DNA from: Halopseudomonas xinjiangensis
GTDB taxonomy: Bacteria; Pseudomonadota; Gammaproteobacteria; Pseudomonadales; Pseudomonadaceae
Direction of reading: 5' to 3'
Length of the DNA stretch: 64,000 nt
Assembly: GCF_900104945.1 (NCBI RefSeq)
Contig: NZ_LT629736.1
Coordinates: 1,550,001 to 1,614,000 of the forward strand
A program made the translations under genes and the position numbers. Every line of letters begins with the position of its first letter. Position 1 is the first letter of the stretch. A model generated the notes under the pieces. The model made no database searches, had not been told where the DNA came from, and saw only the letters and a program-made list of their open reading frames with translations. Positions 19,017 through 27,605 of this stretch are shown here, piece after piece.

Positions 19017-19784
19017 ATGGAAAAGACTCAACTGTTCGATCTCGACGGCAAAGTAGCACTGGTTACCGGCGCCAGCCGCGGCATCGGCGAGTCGATCGCC
19101 AAGCTTCTGGCCCAACAGGGTGCGCATGTCATCGTGACCAGCCGCAAGATCGAGGGCTGCCAGGAAGTGGCCAACGCAATCACCGCCGCAGGCGGGAAAG
19201 CCACCGCAATGGCGTGTCATATCGGCGAAATGAGCCAGATCACTGACACCGTCGCCAAGATCCGCAGCGAATTCGGCAAGCTGGATATTCTGGTCAACAA
19301 CGCGGCCACCAATCCCTATTTCGGCAACGTCCTCGACACCGATCTCACCGCATTCCAGAAAACCGTAGATGTGAACATCCGCGGCTATTTCTTCATGTCG
19401 GTCGAGGCAGGTAAATTGATGCGCGAAAACGGTGGCGGCGCTATCCTCAACGTTGCATCGGTCAACGGCATGGTTCCGGGCGACATGCAGGGCATCTACT
19501 CCATCACCAAGGCGGCCGTGATCAACATGACCAAAGTATTCGCCAAGGAATGCGCTCAATTCGGCATTCGTTGCAATGCCTTGCTCCCAGGCTTGACCGA
19601 CACCAAGTTCGCCTCGGCCCTAACCACCAACGACTCGATTCTCAAGCATGCACTGCAGCGCATTCCGCTACGCCGTGCGGCAGATCCGTCGGAAATGGCT
19701 GGGACCGTGCTGTATCTGGTCAGCGATGCGTCGAGCTACACCACTGGCGCAGCGATCAACGTAGATGGCGGCATGCTCGCCTGA
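19017..19784 (+). CDS. SDR family oxidoreductase
   Basis: Classical short-chain dehydrogenase of 255 residues. It has the nucleotide-binding TGASRGIGES near residue 17, the NNAATNPYFGNV block, catalytic Ser in LNVASVNG, and the Tyr-x-x-x-Lys in GIYSITKAAVINM. C-terminal NVDGGMLA is typical. ATG preceded by AAAGGA. It follows the ACAD10-type kinase gene on the same transcript. In the ACAD10/11 context the SDR may reduce or oxidise a hydroxyacyl substrate, but that is inference. Confidence 0.9.
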   Translation: MEKTQLFDLDGKVALVTGASRGIGESIAKLLAQQGAHVIVTSRKIEGCQEVANAITAAGGKATAMACHIGEMSQITDTVAKIRSEFGKLDILVNNAATNPYFGNVLDTDLTAFQKTVDVNIRGYFFMSVEAGKLMRENGGGAILNVASVNGMVPGDMQGIYSITKAAVINMTKVFAKECAQFGIRCNALLPGLTDTKFASALTTNDSILKHALQRIPLRRAADPSEMAGTVLYLVSDASSYTTGAAINVDGGMLA

Positions 19785-19791
19785 TACTGAA

Positions 19792-19811
19792 CGCCGGCCT
19801 TCGGGCCGGCG
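19792..19811. terminator. GC-rich hairpin between convergent genes
   Basis: CGCCGGCC (19792-19799), loop TTCG, GGCCGGCG (19804-19811): an eight-pair stem with a stable UUCG tetraloop just after the SDR stop and before the end of the oppositely oriented membrane-protein gene. No T-run follows on the plus strand, so it may need help from Rho. Confidence 0.6.
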
Positions 19812-19828
19812 GACTCAGTCCGGTTGAT

Positions 19829-20476
19829 TCAGTTCGATTGGAAGTGTCGTTCAGCTTTTTCGTTGACTGGAACCGGTGTCAGGCCGGTCGGGCCAATCTC
19901 CAAAGCATATCGCGCACCATCGACAAGCGGCATGAAGCGCACGACGAAGGCATCAGCCTGAACCAGGCGCGGCTCGTGCAATTGATCCAGCCAGCGCCAG
20001 ACATCTCTCCAGGCAGGCGTCTCATTCAGATCGGACGGTTGTGCCGCCGCAGCGGCTTCCTGCTGTTCCAATGCAACGAATCTCCCGGAAAGCCTGTTCA
20101 AGCGATAGCCATCCGCGAGCCCGAGCAGCTCCGCCACGCCTTCCCAGCGCAACACCTGAACGTCCAACTCCCACATGTCGCCATGCAAGATCAGCACGTG
20201 CGCACCATCTTGCGTCTGCACATGCGCTTCGAAGCGCTGCGGGGCGAGCTCACGCAGCCCCAGCGTCGCGGCTTGCCCAGCTTCGCTCAATGCCCGAAAA
20301 CGGGCGATATCAACAGCCGCGAGGCAGACCGCCACTGCCAAACCAAGCAGCAACAGAACCAGGTTGCCGCGCAACCAGGGGATGAACCAGCCCAACCGAC
20401 CGCCCAGGCGCAACGCAAGGACGAGCACCGCAAGTGCAATCAGCGTCAGCAAGCCGGCCAGACCATAATATTGCAT
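19829..20476 (-). CDS. Conserved membrane protein of unknown function (downstream of nudC)
   Basis: A 215-residue protein. The chosen start is the ATG at 20476 (MQYYGLAGLLTLIALAVLVL), with GAGGA upstream; the open frame before it overlaps nudC and is unsupported. Two hydrophobic segments at about 5-25 and 33-56 form a membrane hairpin. A soluble domain of about 150 residues follows (ELAPQRFEAHVQTQDGAHVL; RFMPLVDGARYALEIGPTGL). Similar genes next to nudC in Pseudomonas are sometimes labelled multidrug pump, for which nothing in this sequence gives support. Seventeen bases separate it from nudC, so it is likely in one operon with fimL and nudC. Confidence 0.75.
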   Translation of the reverse strand: MQYYGLAGLLTLIALAVLVLALRLGGRLGWFIPWLRGNLVLLLLGLAVAVCLAAVDIARFRALSEAGQAATLGLRELAPQRFEAHVQTQDGAHVLILHGDMWELDVQVLRWEGVAELLGLADGYRLNRLSGRFVALEQQEAAAAAQPSDLNETPAWRDVWRWLDQLHEPRLVQADAFVVRFMPLVDGARYALEIGPTGLTPVPVNEKAERHFQSN

Positions 20477-20493
20477 CGGATCCTCGGGGAAGT

Positions 20494-21333
20494 TCAGGCA
20501 GGAATCGGTGGGAGTGGCAGACCGCGCAGACGCGACAGGTGACAATCGATCAGCCAACGCGAGATGGTACCGCGGGGCGGAATGCCCGGCAGTTCATCCA
20601 CGTGGTACCAGTTCGCCTCTTCTATCTCGCCGGGCTGCGGAACGATATCGCCGCTCACATAGCGGGCATGGAAGCCCAGCATCAGAGAATTGGGGAACGG
20701 CCAGTTCTGGCTTCCCAGATATTCGAGATTGTCGACAGTGACACCGACCTCTTCTTGCACTTCACGATGCAGGCACTCTTCGGCCGACTCGCCAGGCTCT
20801 ATGAAGCCCGCGAGGGTGCTGAAGAAGCCGGGTCGGAAATGCGGGGACCGGGCAAGCAACACTTCTTCTCCGCGGGTGATCAACACGATGATGCAGGGTG
20901 CCAGCTTTGGATACTGGCGCAGGCCGCAATGCATGCATTCCATGGCACGCTCGTCGCCGCGCGGCTGCATGCCCTGCCCGCACCGCCCACAGAACCGGTG
21001 CGAGTCATGCCAGGCGTCAAGTTGCTGTGCCAGACCGAGCAGGCGGAAAGTCGCGTCGTCCACCTGGCCGATCAATCCACGCAACCCGTGCCAGCTTACC
21101 CCGGGCAGCTCAGCCGGCACGCTCAACCGCACCAGCTGACACGGCTTGCCGTCAAGATATCCCAGCAGCAGTCTTGTTTCGACATCGCCCATGAAGCGCG
21201 CCATATCCGGCTCATGCAGCAGCTGGCCGTCATACATGGCAAAGCTCTGTTGGTGGTATACGACCACCCAGCCGGTGGACGCATCGAAGTCCGATCCGTT
21301 CGCCGGAACGAAACGATTACGAATGCCGGACAT
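20494..21333 (-). CDS. nudC: NudC NAD(H) pyrophosphatase / RNA deNADding Nudix hydrolase
   Basis: Hydrolyses NADH to NMNH and AMP, and in the family removes NAD caps from RNA. The product carries the four-Cys zinc site (FCGRCGQGM and ECMHCGLRQYP) followed by the Nudix box GFIEPGESAEECLHREVQEE and the NudC-specific SQNWPFPNSLMLGF. I place the start at the ATG at 21333 (MSGIRNRFVP), immediately after the fimL stop with a GAGGCGGG site inside the end of fimL, giving 279 residues. Translational coupling to fimL is likely. Confidence 0.93.
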   Translation of the reverse strand: MSGIRNRFVPANGSDFDASTGWVVVYHQQSFAMYDGQLLHEPDMARFMGDVETRLLLGYLDGKPCQLVRLSVPAELPGVSWHGLRGLIGQVDDATFRLLGLAQQLDAWHDSHRFCGRCGQGMQPRGDERAMECMHCGLRQYPKLAPCIIVLITRGEEVLLARSPHFRPGFFSTLAGFIEPGESAEECLHREVQEEVGVTVDNLEYLGSQNWPFPNSLMLGFHARYVSGDIVPQPGEIEEANWYHVDELPGIPPRGTISRWLIDCHLSRLRGLPLPPIPA

Positions 21334-21334
21334 A

Positions 21335-22999
21335 TCAGCCCGCCTCATTGATGCTGTAGCCGAGCTCGGCGAGGCTATCTTCCGCCAATGTCAGCACGTC
21401 GGCGGTGGCGACCGAAGAACGCTCGGCGGATTCCAGATAAAACTCGATTCCGGTCAGTGCATCGGCCAGCACTTCAAGCTGCTGCGGTTGAGGTTCTTCC
21501 TTGCGTTCAAGCATGCTTTCCTGGATGAACCGTGCTGCGAGATGAATGATACTTGCCGCCCGTGTCATCCCGAGGAAGATAAGCCCGCCACGAACGGTTT
21601 CGAGCGATGACGGTACGTTCATCAGATGCATGGTATCGCTGCCGGACTCCATGTAGGCCGTGACAGAGCGCTTGGCCAATGCCAGTCCCGCCTGAGATTC
21701 CTCGATAAGGACGATGCGCGCCTCCTTGAGCTCGACCGGCTCGCCGGCGTTTCCTGACTCGCCTGCTCTGCCCCGCGTGTCGCCCTGACCGTCAAGACGA
21801 TTCACCGCCATCTCGGCCTGCAATACCGCGTCAGCTACCTCCTCCAGTACGGTCTGATCGCCTGGCTGCCAGCGTTCGAGCCGGCCGACGCAGCGACGAA
21901 CGACATCGGATACGTCTTGCAGCTCGAGCATGCCCAAGGTTTTCCATAGTTTCTGCAGCGCGCCGTCCAGCGTTTCCAGGGCCGGCTCCGGGTCGCTGGC
22001 ATTACGCGCCAGGAGATCGAGCAAGTCCTTGATCGCACTGACTTCCTCGCGCAGCGCTTCGGCTACCGAGCGCATCACGTCGACACCCGGTCCGCGCAGT
22101 CGATCGAAAGCCTGGAGAAGTTCCTGCTCGGAATAGCCGGGGAGGGGCAAGTCGAAGGCTGCCTTGACCTCGCTACAGCGCTGGCACTGAGGGCCTGCCA
22201 GCGCCACGAGATACAGCAGCTCGCGCAACAGCGACCGTGCCGGCTCGACATCGTCTACAGGCTGGCTGGCGTATTGTTTTACTTCGCGATCCACCTGAGC
22301 GAACAGCCGCTTGCGCTGCATCGTCAGATGCAGCGGCGTTTCCTCGATCGCCTCGATTGCGGCGGAGGCCACCCAGCACAGGGTTGCTGGCTGTGAAGGC
22401 AGATTGGCTTCCCAGCGCTGCAACGCGCGCTGCATCAAAGGCGTGGAAGCGCCTATGCCATCATCACGGAGCAGGCCGAGCAGACCGAGCTGATACATCT
22501 GCCGGAGCCGGTTGAAGACATGCTTTTCCAGACCATCGCCGCAAACGGCACGTACTGCGGCGGGCAGGCTCGATGCTTCCAGGCGATAGAAATGACTCTG
22601 TGCCAGAGGCTCGGCGTCGGAGCGATGCTTACGCAGATCATTGATCGTCGGAATGAATAGTTCTGGCTGCTCGTAACCCGCTTGCCTGCTTTGCTCGATG
22701 TATCGTTCCAGCAAAAATAGGCTGTCGCACAGGGCCGACAAGGGCGCGTTGCGCTCGGTGCCGTCGTGCTCGGGCACATCGGTGGCGAGCGCGACCATTT
22801 CGTTCAGCAGCAAGGCGGCTCCGTGCATTTCGATCAGAGCGAACGTGCCGCGCAGTTGTTGGAGTCCTTCGATAGCCCGCTGCATCAGGCTGCCGTTATG
22901 ACGATCGTCGAGGAACTGCTGAAGCAGATCCTCTACTTCGCCGATACTGGCGAAGAGTTCGTCCCTGACAAGATCAAGTGATGTGGCACCCGTTAACAT
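21335..22999 (-). CDS. fimL: FimL, ChpA-like regulator of twitching motility and cAMP
   Basis: Cytoplasmic protein that in Pseudomonas aeruginosa links FimV and PilG to adenylate cyclase CyaB, affecting type IV pili and Vfr-dependent virulence genes. The start chosen is the ATG at 22999 (MLTGATSLDLVRDELFASI), giving 554 residues as in FimL (about 559). The protein resembles the N-terminus of ChpA: helical Hpt-like repeats, e.g. NGSLMQRAIEGLQQLRGTFALIE and the C-terminal TVRGGLIFLGMTRAASIIHLA, but without the phosphoacceptor His of active Hpt modules. The neighbours (nudC downstream, dienoyl-CoA isomerase upstream) match the PAO1 fimL locus. Identification rests on synteny and the N-terminal pattern. 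Confidence 0.88.
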   Translation of the reverse strand: MLTGATSLDLVRDELFASIGEVEDLLQQFLDDRHNGSLMQRAIEGLQQLRGTFALIEMHGAALLLNEMVALATDVPEHDGTERNAPLSALCDSLFLLERYIEQSRQAGYEQPELFIPTINDLRKHRSDAEPLAQSHFYRLEASSLPAAVRAVCGDGLEKHVFNRLRQMYQLGLLGLLRDDGIGASTPLMQRALQRWEANLPSQPATLCWVASAAIEAIEETPLHLTMQRKRLFAQVDREVKQYASQPVDDVEPARSLLRELLYLVALAGPQCQRCSEVKAAFDLPLPGYSEQELLQAFDRLRGPGVDVMRSVAEALREEVSAIKDLLDLLARNASDPEPALETLDGALQKLWKTLGMLELQDVSDVVRRCVGRLERWQPGDQTVLEEVADAVLQAEMAVNRLDGQGDTRGRAGESGNAGEPVELKEARIVLIEESQAGLALAKRSVTAYMESGSDTMHLMNVPSSLETVRGGLIFLGMTRAASIIHLAARFIQESMLERKEEPQPQQLEVLADALTGIEFYLESAERSSVATADVLTLAEDSLAELGYSINEAG

Positions 23000-23043
23000 C
23001 GCATTCCGTCTCCCACCGTCCCTGTTATCAGGTTCCAGGCCGT

Positions 23044-23856
23044 TCAATCGGCGAACGACGCCGTTGTCTTCGTCATATGCGCCGCCATGGCCACCTTCAA
23101 ATCCTCGGATTGCAGCATAGCCGCATTCCAGCTAGCGATATAGTTCAGGCCATCCTCGACGCTATGGTCGCGCGCGTAACGAATCATCTCCTTGGTCCCG
23201 CGGATGGCCAGAGGCGACTTGGAAGCGATGTCGCTGGCGATCACCATGACCCGCTCCATCAATTGCTGATGGTTGTCATGCACCCGATTGACCAGCCCGA
23301 TACGCTCGGCTTCACAACCGTCGAAGACGCGCCCGGTATAGGCCAGTTCCCGCATGATGCCATCGCCTATGAGGTGCGGCAATCGCTGCAGCGTGCCGAC
23401 GTCGGCAGCCATTCCCATGTCGATTTCCTTGATACCGAACCGCGCGTCGGCCGTGGAGTAGCGCATGTCGCAGGCGGAGATCAGATCGATCGCACCGCCC
23501 AGGCAATAGCCATGGATGGCGGCGATGACCGGCTTGCGACAACGATCCACAGCGTTGAACGAGTCCTGAAGCCGCAGGATATTGCCGCGAATCACCTCGG
23601 CGTTGCGGCCGATGTCGTTACCCATCCGACCTGCAGCCTGCGCCAGCAAAGACAGATCGATGCCCGCCGAGAAGTGGTCGCCCGCACCGGAAATGACCAC
23701 GACCCGAATCGTATCGGTCGTATCGACCCATTGAAACGCGGTGATTATATCGGTCCAGAAAGCCGAATCCATTGCATTGACCTTACCGGGACGGTTTATC
23801 TGGATATGGGCGATCCGGTCCTGCTGCGTAACGCGCAGCGACTTGTAATCGGTCAT
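23044..23856 (-). CDS. Delta(3,5)-delta(2,4)-dienoyl-CoA isomerase-like crotonase
   Basis: Crotonase-fold protein of 270 residues. The start is the ATG at 23856 (MTDYKSLRVTQQDRIAHI), seven bases after AGGAG; the long in-frame upstream extension is not homologous. Oxyanion-hole blocks are HFSAGIDLSLL and GYCLGGAIDLISACDMRY. The residues that define the dienoyl-CoA isomerase (ECH1) branch are present: Asp in GGAIDL, Glu in GIKEIDMG and Asp in MAADVGTLQRLP. It would help degrade unsaturated fatty acids with odd-position double bonds. It may also be annotated simply as enoyl-CoA hydratase. It lies upstream of fimL with a 44-base gap on the same strand. Confidence 0.88.
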   Translation of the reverse strand: MTDYKSLRVTQQDRIAHIQINRPGKVNAMDSAFWTDIITAFQWVDTTDTIRVVVISGAGDHFSAGIDLSLLAQAAGRMGNDIGRNAEVIRGNILRLQDSFNAVDRCRKPVIAAIHGYCLGGAIDLISACDMRYSTADARFGIKEIDMGMAADVGTLQRLPHLIGDGIMRELAYTGRVFDGCEAERIGLVNRVHDNHQQLMERVMVIASDIASKSPLAIRGTKEMIRYARDHSVEDGLNYIASWNAAMLQSEDLKVAMAAHMTKTTASFAD

Positions 23857-24166
23857 TCGGACTACTCCTGAAGGGGCATTGCCGAGCCCGCCAGCCACAA
23901 CGATAATCGCTGCCGGTCGCGCACTGCCGGACACTGCTCTTTTTTGTTGCCGAGGACTATAACAAGCCGCGGCCATCCTTGGCATGCCCACCGTCACATT
24001 TCGCCAGCTACACTCGCGACACCCTCCCAGAGCGCATTGACGTATCATGCGCGGCGCGCCGGAAGGCGGGAGGGAACCACTGAATGACCACCGCCGGCGG
24101 ACCGGGTCCGTAGCGATCGAGGAGCCATTCAGAGCTTTCCTCAACCTAGGGACAGGACTTCAATTC

Positions 24167-24662
24167 ATGGCCAGCGCCATCCTACCGGCCCTCGCGGGCA
24201 ATTTTCTCGGCCAGGCGCCCGTCTGGTACAAACAGACCATCGCCGCCTTTCTCGTGCGGACACCGCTGTTCATGTGGCTGCTGGGGCCTTACCTCACCGG
24301 CTGGATCCTCGTCGTCGAATCCATATTCACGCTGGCGATGGCCTCGGCGGAGTCTGCATCCTTGGTAGGCGAGCCGCAGAATCTGCCGATCGCCCGGATA
24401 GCGGATAGCGGATAGCGGATAGCGGGTAGGGAGTTTGTCGAGTTCTTCCTGCTGATGGCTCCGCCTGGCGATTGCGATCAATACCGGAACCAACCTGCCG
24501 AGCGTGGCGACACCCAACGGGCAGGCCGCTTTCCTGTTTCTGCTGGCCTCGGCCGTTGCGCCGCTGGTGCGCCTGTTGTACGGGCGAATGGTCGTCATGA
24601 CCCTGCCGTACATTCTGGTACTCGGCGGAGTGGGCCCGTTTGCGGTAACCAACTGGATCTGA
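24167..24662 (+). pseudogene. nhaB: Remnant of Na+/H+ antiporter gene nhaB with internal deletions
   Basis: About 500 bases remain of a gene that normally has about 1500. Reading in order, the N-terminus is intact (NFLGQAPVWYKQTIAAFLV, then GWILVVESIFTLAMA). It jumps into a short SAE stretch and SLVGEPQNLPIA, which belongs near the middle of NhaB, and then runs into a heptamer repeat and a stop at 24413-24415. After the repeat, EFFLLMAPP continues the NhaB middle part, joined directly to [20 protein letters not shown] and the C-terminus, ending at TGA 24660-24662. At least two large deletions and a repeat-linked frame break make it non-functional. From memory, PAO1 has intact nhaB at this position between dnaQ and the dienoyl-CoA isomerase gene. 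Confidence 0.87.
24394..24428. repeat. Heptanucleotide tandem repeat (GCGGATA)
   Basis: Five tandem seven-base units, three exact (GCGGATA) and one at each end with one mismatch (CCGGATA, GCGGGTA). Because seven is not a multiple of three, copy changes shift the frame. It interrupts the nhaB remnant right after the VGEPQNL block. Confidence 0.9.
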
Positions 24663-24666
24663 AGGC

Positions 24667-25386
24667 TTACTCGGCCGGCTTGCCATTCCATAGGGCAAAG
24701 CCGGCCGACTTTTCGATTGCCGCCAGCCGTTCGACATGCAACGCCAGCTCGTCTTCGCTGGGGGCCAGGACCTTCAGTCGCGGGCGATCGGCCGGGAGCC
24801 GGCGGACAACACTGATAACACCCGATTCATTCTCATCCGACCCCTGCCCCGCCAGCGACAGCGCTGTCTGGCCGCCGGTCATGGTCAGATAGACGTCAGC
24901 GAGAATCTCGGCATCGAGCAAGGCGCCGTGCAGGTCACGCTGCGAGTTGTCTACGCCATAGCGTTTGCATAGCGCGTCCAGGCTGTTGCGCTGACCAGGA
25001 TGCTTTTCTCTGGCCATCAACAACGTATCGGTCACGCTACAGTGATCGGCGACGCGTCCGTGTCCGCGGTTCAACAGGGCCAGTTCGGCGTCGATAAAGC
25101 CGACGTCGAACGCTGCGTTGTGGATGACCAGCCGAGCGCCGATGATGAATTCCATGAAATCATCGACGACGTCGCTGAACAGGGGTTTGTCTGCCAGAAA
25201 CTCGTCACTGATACCATGTACGGCGAAGGCGCCCTCTTCCACTTCACGCTGCGGATTGACGTAGACGTGGAAGTGCCGGCCGGTCAGGCGTCGATCAATG
25301 ACTTCGACGCAACCAATTTCGATGATGCGGTGCCCCTCGCGCACCTCGATACCGGTGGTTTCGGTATCCAGTACTACTTCACGCAT
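24667..25386 (-). CDS. dnaQ: DNA polymerase III epsilon subunit (proofreading 3'-5' exonuclease)
   Basis: Replicative proofreading subunit. The 239-residue product has ExoI (LDTETTGIE), ExoII ([12 protein letters not shown]) and ExoIII motif with [14 protein letters not shown], i.e. the DEDDh family. The C-terminal segment after about residue 185 is the flexible part that contacts the polymerase alpha subunit. Its start overlaps the rnhA stop by eight bases, so rnhA and dnaQ are translated together here. It converges on the nhaB remnant with only four bases between. Confidence 0.95.
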   Translation of the reverse strand: MREVVLDTETTGIEVREGHRIIEIGCVEVIDRRLTGRHFHVYVNPQREVEEGAFAVHGISDEFLADKPLFSDVVDDFMEFIIGARLVIHNAAFDVGFIDAELALLNRGHGRVADHCSVTDTLLMAREKHPGQRNSLDALCKRYGVDNSQRDLHGALLDAEILADVYLTMTGGQTALSLAGQGSDENESGVISVVRRLPADRPRLKVLAPSEDELALHVERLAAIEKSAGFALWNGKPAE

Positions 25387-25840
25387 TCTGCTTATCCTTC
25401 TCTGCCAGCACCTTGGCTACACCCAGATTGGCCAATTCATCGGCAAGTTCATTCTCGACATGTCCGCTGTGTCCCCGAACCCAGCGCCATTCCACTTCGT
25501 GCTGGTTTGCCAGCACATCAAGCTTCTGCCAGAGGTCAGCATTTTTTACCGGCTGCTTGGCGGCGGTCTTCCAGCCTCGCTTTTTCCAGTTGGGCATCCA
25601 TTCACGAATACCCTTCATGACATATTCGGAGTCAGTGGTCAGCACGACCTTCGCCGGTCGCTTCAGCGCAGCCAGACCTTCGATGGCCGCCATCAGCTCC
25701 ATGCGATTGTTGGTAGTCAGCAACTCGCCGCCGTAGAGCGTCTTCTGATGTTCGCCGAGTCTGAGCAACACACCCCAGCCGCCCGGGCCGGGATTCCCCT
25801 TGCAGGCGCCGTCGGTGAAGATCTCGATGGTATGGGTCAT
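25379..25840 (-). CDS. rnhA: Ribonuclease HI
   Basis: Degrades RNA in RNA-DNA hybrids. The start is the ATG at 25840 ([20 protein letters not shown]), giving 153 residues as in E. coli (155). Active-site residues are visible: Asp in [11 protein letters not shown], Glu in [13 protein letters not shown], Asp in [11 protein letters not shown], and His plus Asp in [17 protein letters not shown]. Its ATG overlaps the stop of the methyltransferase gene (ATGA), and its stop overlaps dnaQ. The upstream in-frame extension is a shadow of the methyltransferase gene. Confidence 0.96.
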   Translation of the reverse strand: MTHTIEIFTDGACKGNPGPGGWGVLLRLGEHQKTLYGGELLTTNNRMELMAAIEGLAALKRPAKVVLTTDSEYVMKGIREWMPNWKKRGWKTAAKQPVKNADLWQKLDVLANQHEVEWRWVRGHSGHVENELADELANLGVAKVLAEKDKQNA

Positions 25841-26610
25841 TTCCTGTTCCGCTTGTGCGTCCTGCGACTTCCGACCACCAGCGGCGGTAACGTCAAAGCA
25901 GGGAAAACCATGCCGCGCTCGCGACGGGGCGTAGTACCCAGCATCTGGCGGCGCGCGACGAGAAAGTAGAATCCGCCTCCAGGAAGCTGGTGCCGACCGG
26001 CAAAGTTTTCCAGGCGATGTAATCGTCCGAGCCAGGCTTCCGAGGCGAGCGGCGGACGATAGCACCCATCGACGCGTTTCTCCACCGCGAAGCCGAGCAA
26101 TTCGAGCCAGTCAGTCAGGCGTGCCGGACTGACGAAACCAGCCTCACTGAACCAGCCGCGGCCGGTGAAATGACTCGCCCCCCAGAGGCTCCAGGGATTG
26201 AAGCCGAAGATCAGCATATGGCCTCCGGCCCTGACCGCCTGGCTCGCTTCGCGCAGAAGACTGCGAGGCGTCAGGCAGAAGTCCAGACCGTGATGGAGGA
26301 CGACGACATCGAGCGATTGCGGGGCGAACGGCCACTGAGATTCTTCAGCAGGTATCGCGCCCGACGCGGTCGACAGGTCGAGGTGCCAGTGATTGCGCAG
26401 CACACTACGTTCCTGATCGAGCAGTGCCGGTGCCAGACCGTACTGCACCAGGTGTTGTCCAAAGCAGCGCGACAGATGGTTGCGCATCACCTCGCGCTCG
26501 GCCTCGAGTAACATCAGACCGGGCGGCGATTCCAGCCAGGCACGCGCTACGTCGAGCAACCTGAGCAGGTCGTCCTGGCTTATCGATCTCGAAACGTCGG
26601 GGATTTCCAT
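25837..26610 (-). CDS. SAM-dependent methyltransferase of unknown substrate (rnhA-linked)
   Basis: Class I methyltransferase-like protein of 257 residues with GGAGGT before the ATG. Segments seen are [20 protein letters not shown], a poorly matching SAM site, [13 protein letters not shown] at the usual acidic-loop/motif position, [20 protein letters not shown] (post-I motifs) and [20 protein letters not shown]. The glycine-rich motif I is degenerate, as in relatives of this gene. It sits upstream of rnhA and dnaQ in a tight operon, and this adjacency is conserved in Pseudomonas. The methyl acceptor is unknown. Confidence 0.8.
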   Translation of the reverse strand: MEIPDVSRSISQDDLLRLLDVARAWLESPPGLMLLEAEREVMRNHLSRCFGQHLVQYGLAPALLDQERSVLRNHWHLDLSTASGAIPAEESQWPFAPQSLDVVVLHHGLDFCLTPRSLLREASQAVRAGGHMLIFGFNPWSLWGASHFTGRGWFSEAGFVSPARLTDWLELLGFAVEKRVDGCYRPPLASEAWLGRLHRLENFAGRHQLPGGGFYFLVARRQMLGTTPRRERGMVFPALTLPPLVVGSRRTHKRNRK

Positions 26611-26683
26611 GGCACCTCCGGTTGGCCTGATCCGCCAAGGCTCCTATAAGATTACTCACTATATTCCAGAAGAGGCGACCCGC

Positions 26684-27463
26684 ATGCCACAGTTCATCGC
26701 ATTACCGGCATTCAACGATAACTATATCTGGCTGATGCTGAACGAAACCTCTCTGCAAGCCGCTGTGGTTGACCCAGGCGATCCGGTTCCGGTCATCAAA
26801 TGGTTGGGCCGACATCCCGAGTACAGTCTCACGACCATGGTCATCACGCACCATCATCCCGACCACACCGCCGGACTCAAGGCGATCAAGGCAGCGACCG
26901 GATGCAAGGTGTTCGGGCCGGCTGGCGAAGATATCGCCGGTGTTGATCGACCGCTGAGCGATGGCGACGAAATTCGCCTGCTTGGCCAGACCGCACGCGT
27001 GTTCGATGTACCGGGACACACTCGCGGGCACATTGCCTTCTTCGGTGGCGAGGATGAAGATCCGTGGCTGCTGTGCGGCGACACGCTGTTTGCCGGCGGC
27101 TGCGGCAGACTGTTCGAGGGTACCGCGGCGCAGATGCACGCTTCGCTGACTCGTCTGGCCGAACTGCCAGATCCTACTCGAGTGTTCTGCGCTCACGAAT
27201 ACACGCAAGCCAACCTGCGTTTTGCGCGTGCCGTCGAACCGGATAATGACGACATCCGGGTGCGTCTGGAGGTGGTCGAAGGTCTCCGCGCCGCAGGTCG
27301 GATTACCCTGCCCTCGAGCATCGGCCTGGAAAAGCTGACCAACCCGTTTCTCCGCTGCGAACAGCCGGCGGTTGTCGCTGCTGCATCCAACCAGGCAGGC
27401 GAAACGGTCAGTCCGGGGGAAGCGACATTCGCCGCTATCCGCGCCTGGAAGGATCGATTCTGA
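26684..27463 (+). CDS. gloB: Hydroxyacylglutathione hydrolase (glyoxalase II)
   Basis: Hydrolyses S-lactoylglutathione to D-lactate and glutathione, the second step of methylglyoxal detoxification. The start is the ATG at 26684 (MPQFIALPAFNDNYIWLML) with AGAGG; upstream in-frame sequence overlaps the divergent gene and is not real. Metal-binding THHHPDHTAGL, GHTRGHIAF, GDTLFAGGCGRLFEGT and the C-terminal glutathione-site region (AHEYTQANLRFA; TNPFLRC) fit GloB. Length 259 fits the family. Divergent from the methyltransferase-rnhA-dnaQ operon. Confidence 0.95.
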   Translation: MPQFIALPAFNDNYIWLMLNETSLQAAVVDPGDPVPVIKWLGRHPEYSLTTMVITHHHPDHTAGLKAIKAATGCKVFGPAGEDIAGVDRPLSDGDEIRLLGQTARVFDVPGHTRGHIAFFGGEDEDPWLLCGDTLFAGGCGRLFEGTAAQMHASLTRLAELPDPTRVFCAHEYTQANLRFARAVEPDNDDIRVRLEVVEGLRAAGRITLPSSIGLEKLTNPFLRCEQPAVVAAASNQAGETVSPGEATFAAIRAWKDRF

Positions 27464-27551
27464 CTGCTTCGTTGAGCCCGATCGCGAATGTACGAGGGCA
27501 AATCCAGCGCTCTGCAAAATTGCCCTTTATCCAAAAGCGAGAACCCTTTCC

Positions 27552-27580
27552 TTGACCCTCGGGGGGTGACTTCCTAGAAT
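27552..27580 (+). promoter_or_regulatory. Sigma70 promoter of mltD
   Basis: TTGACC (27552-27557), 17-base spacer containing six G, TAGAAT (27575-27580); the mltD start codon is 25 bases downstream. Near-consensus elements at ideal spacing. Confidence 0.8.
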
Positions 27581-27605
27581 CGCCGAAAATCGAACGGGCT
27601 CGCTT

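Noticed and set aside
24047-24415. A 122-residue independent membrane protein
   Set aside because: Its hydrophobic part is the NhaB N-terminus and it ends in the heptamer repeat; it is better explained as part of the nhaB remnant.
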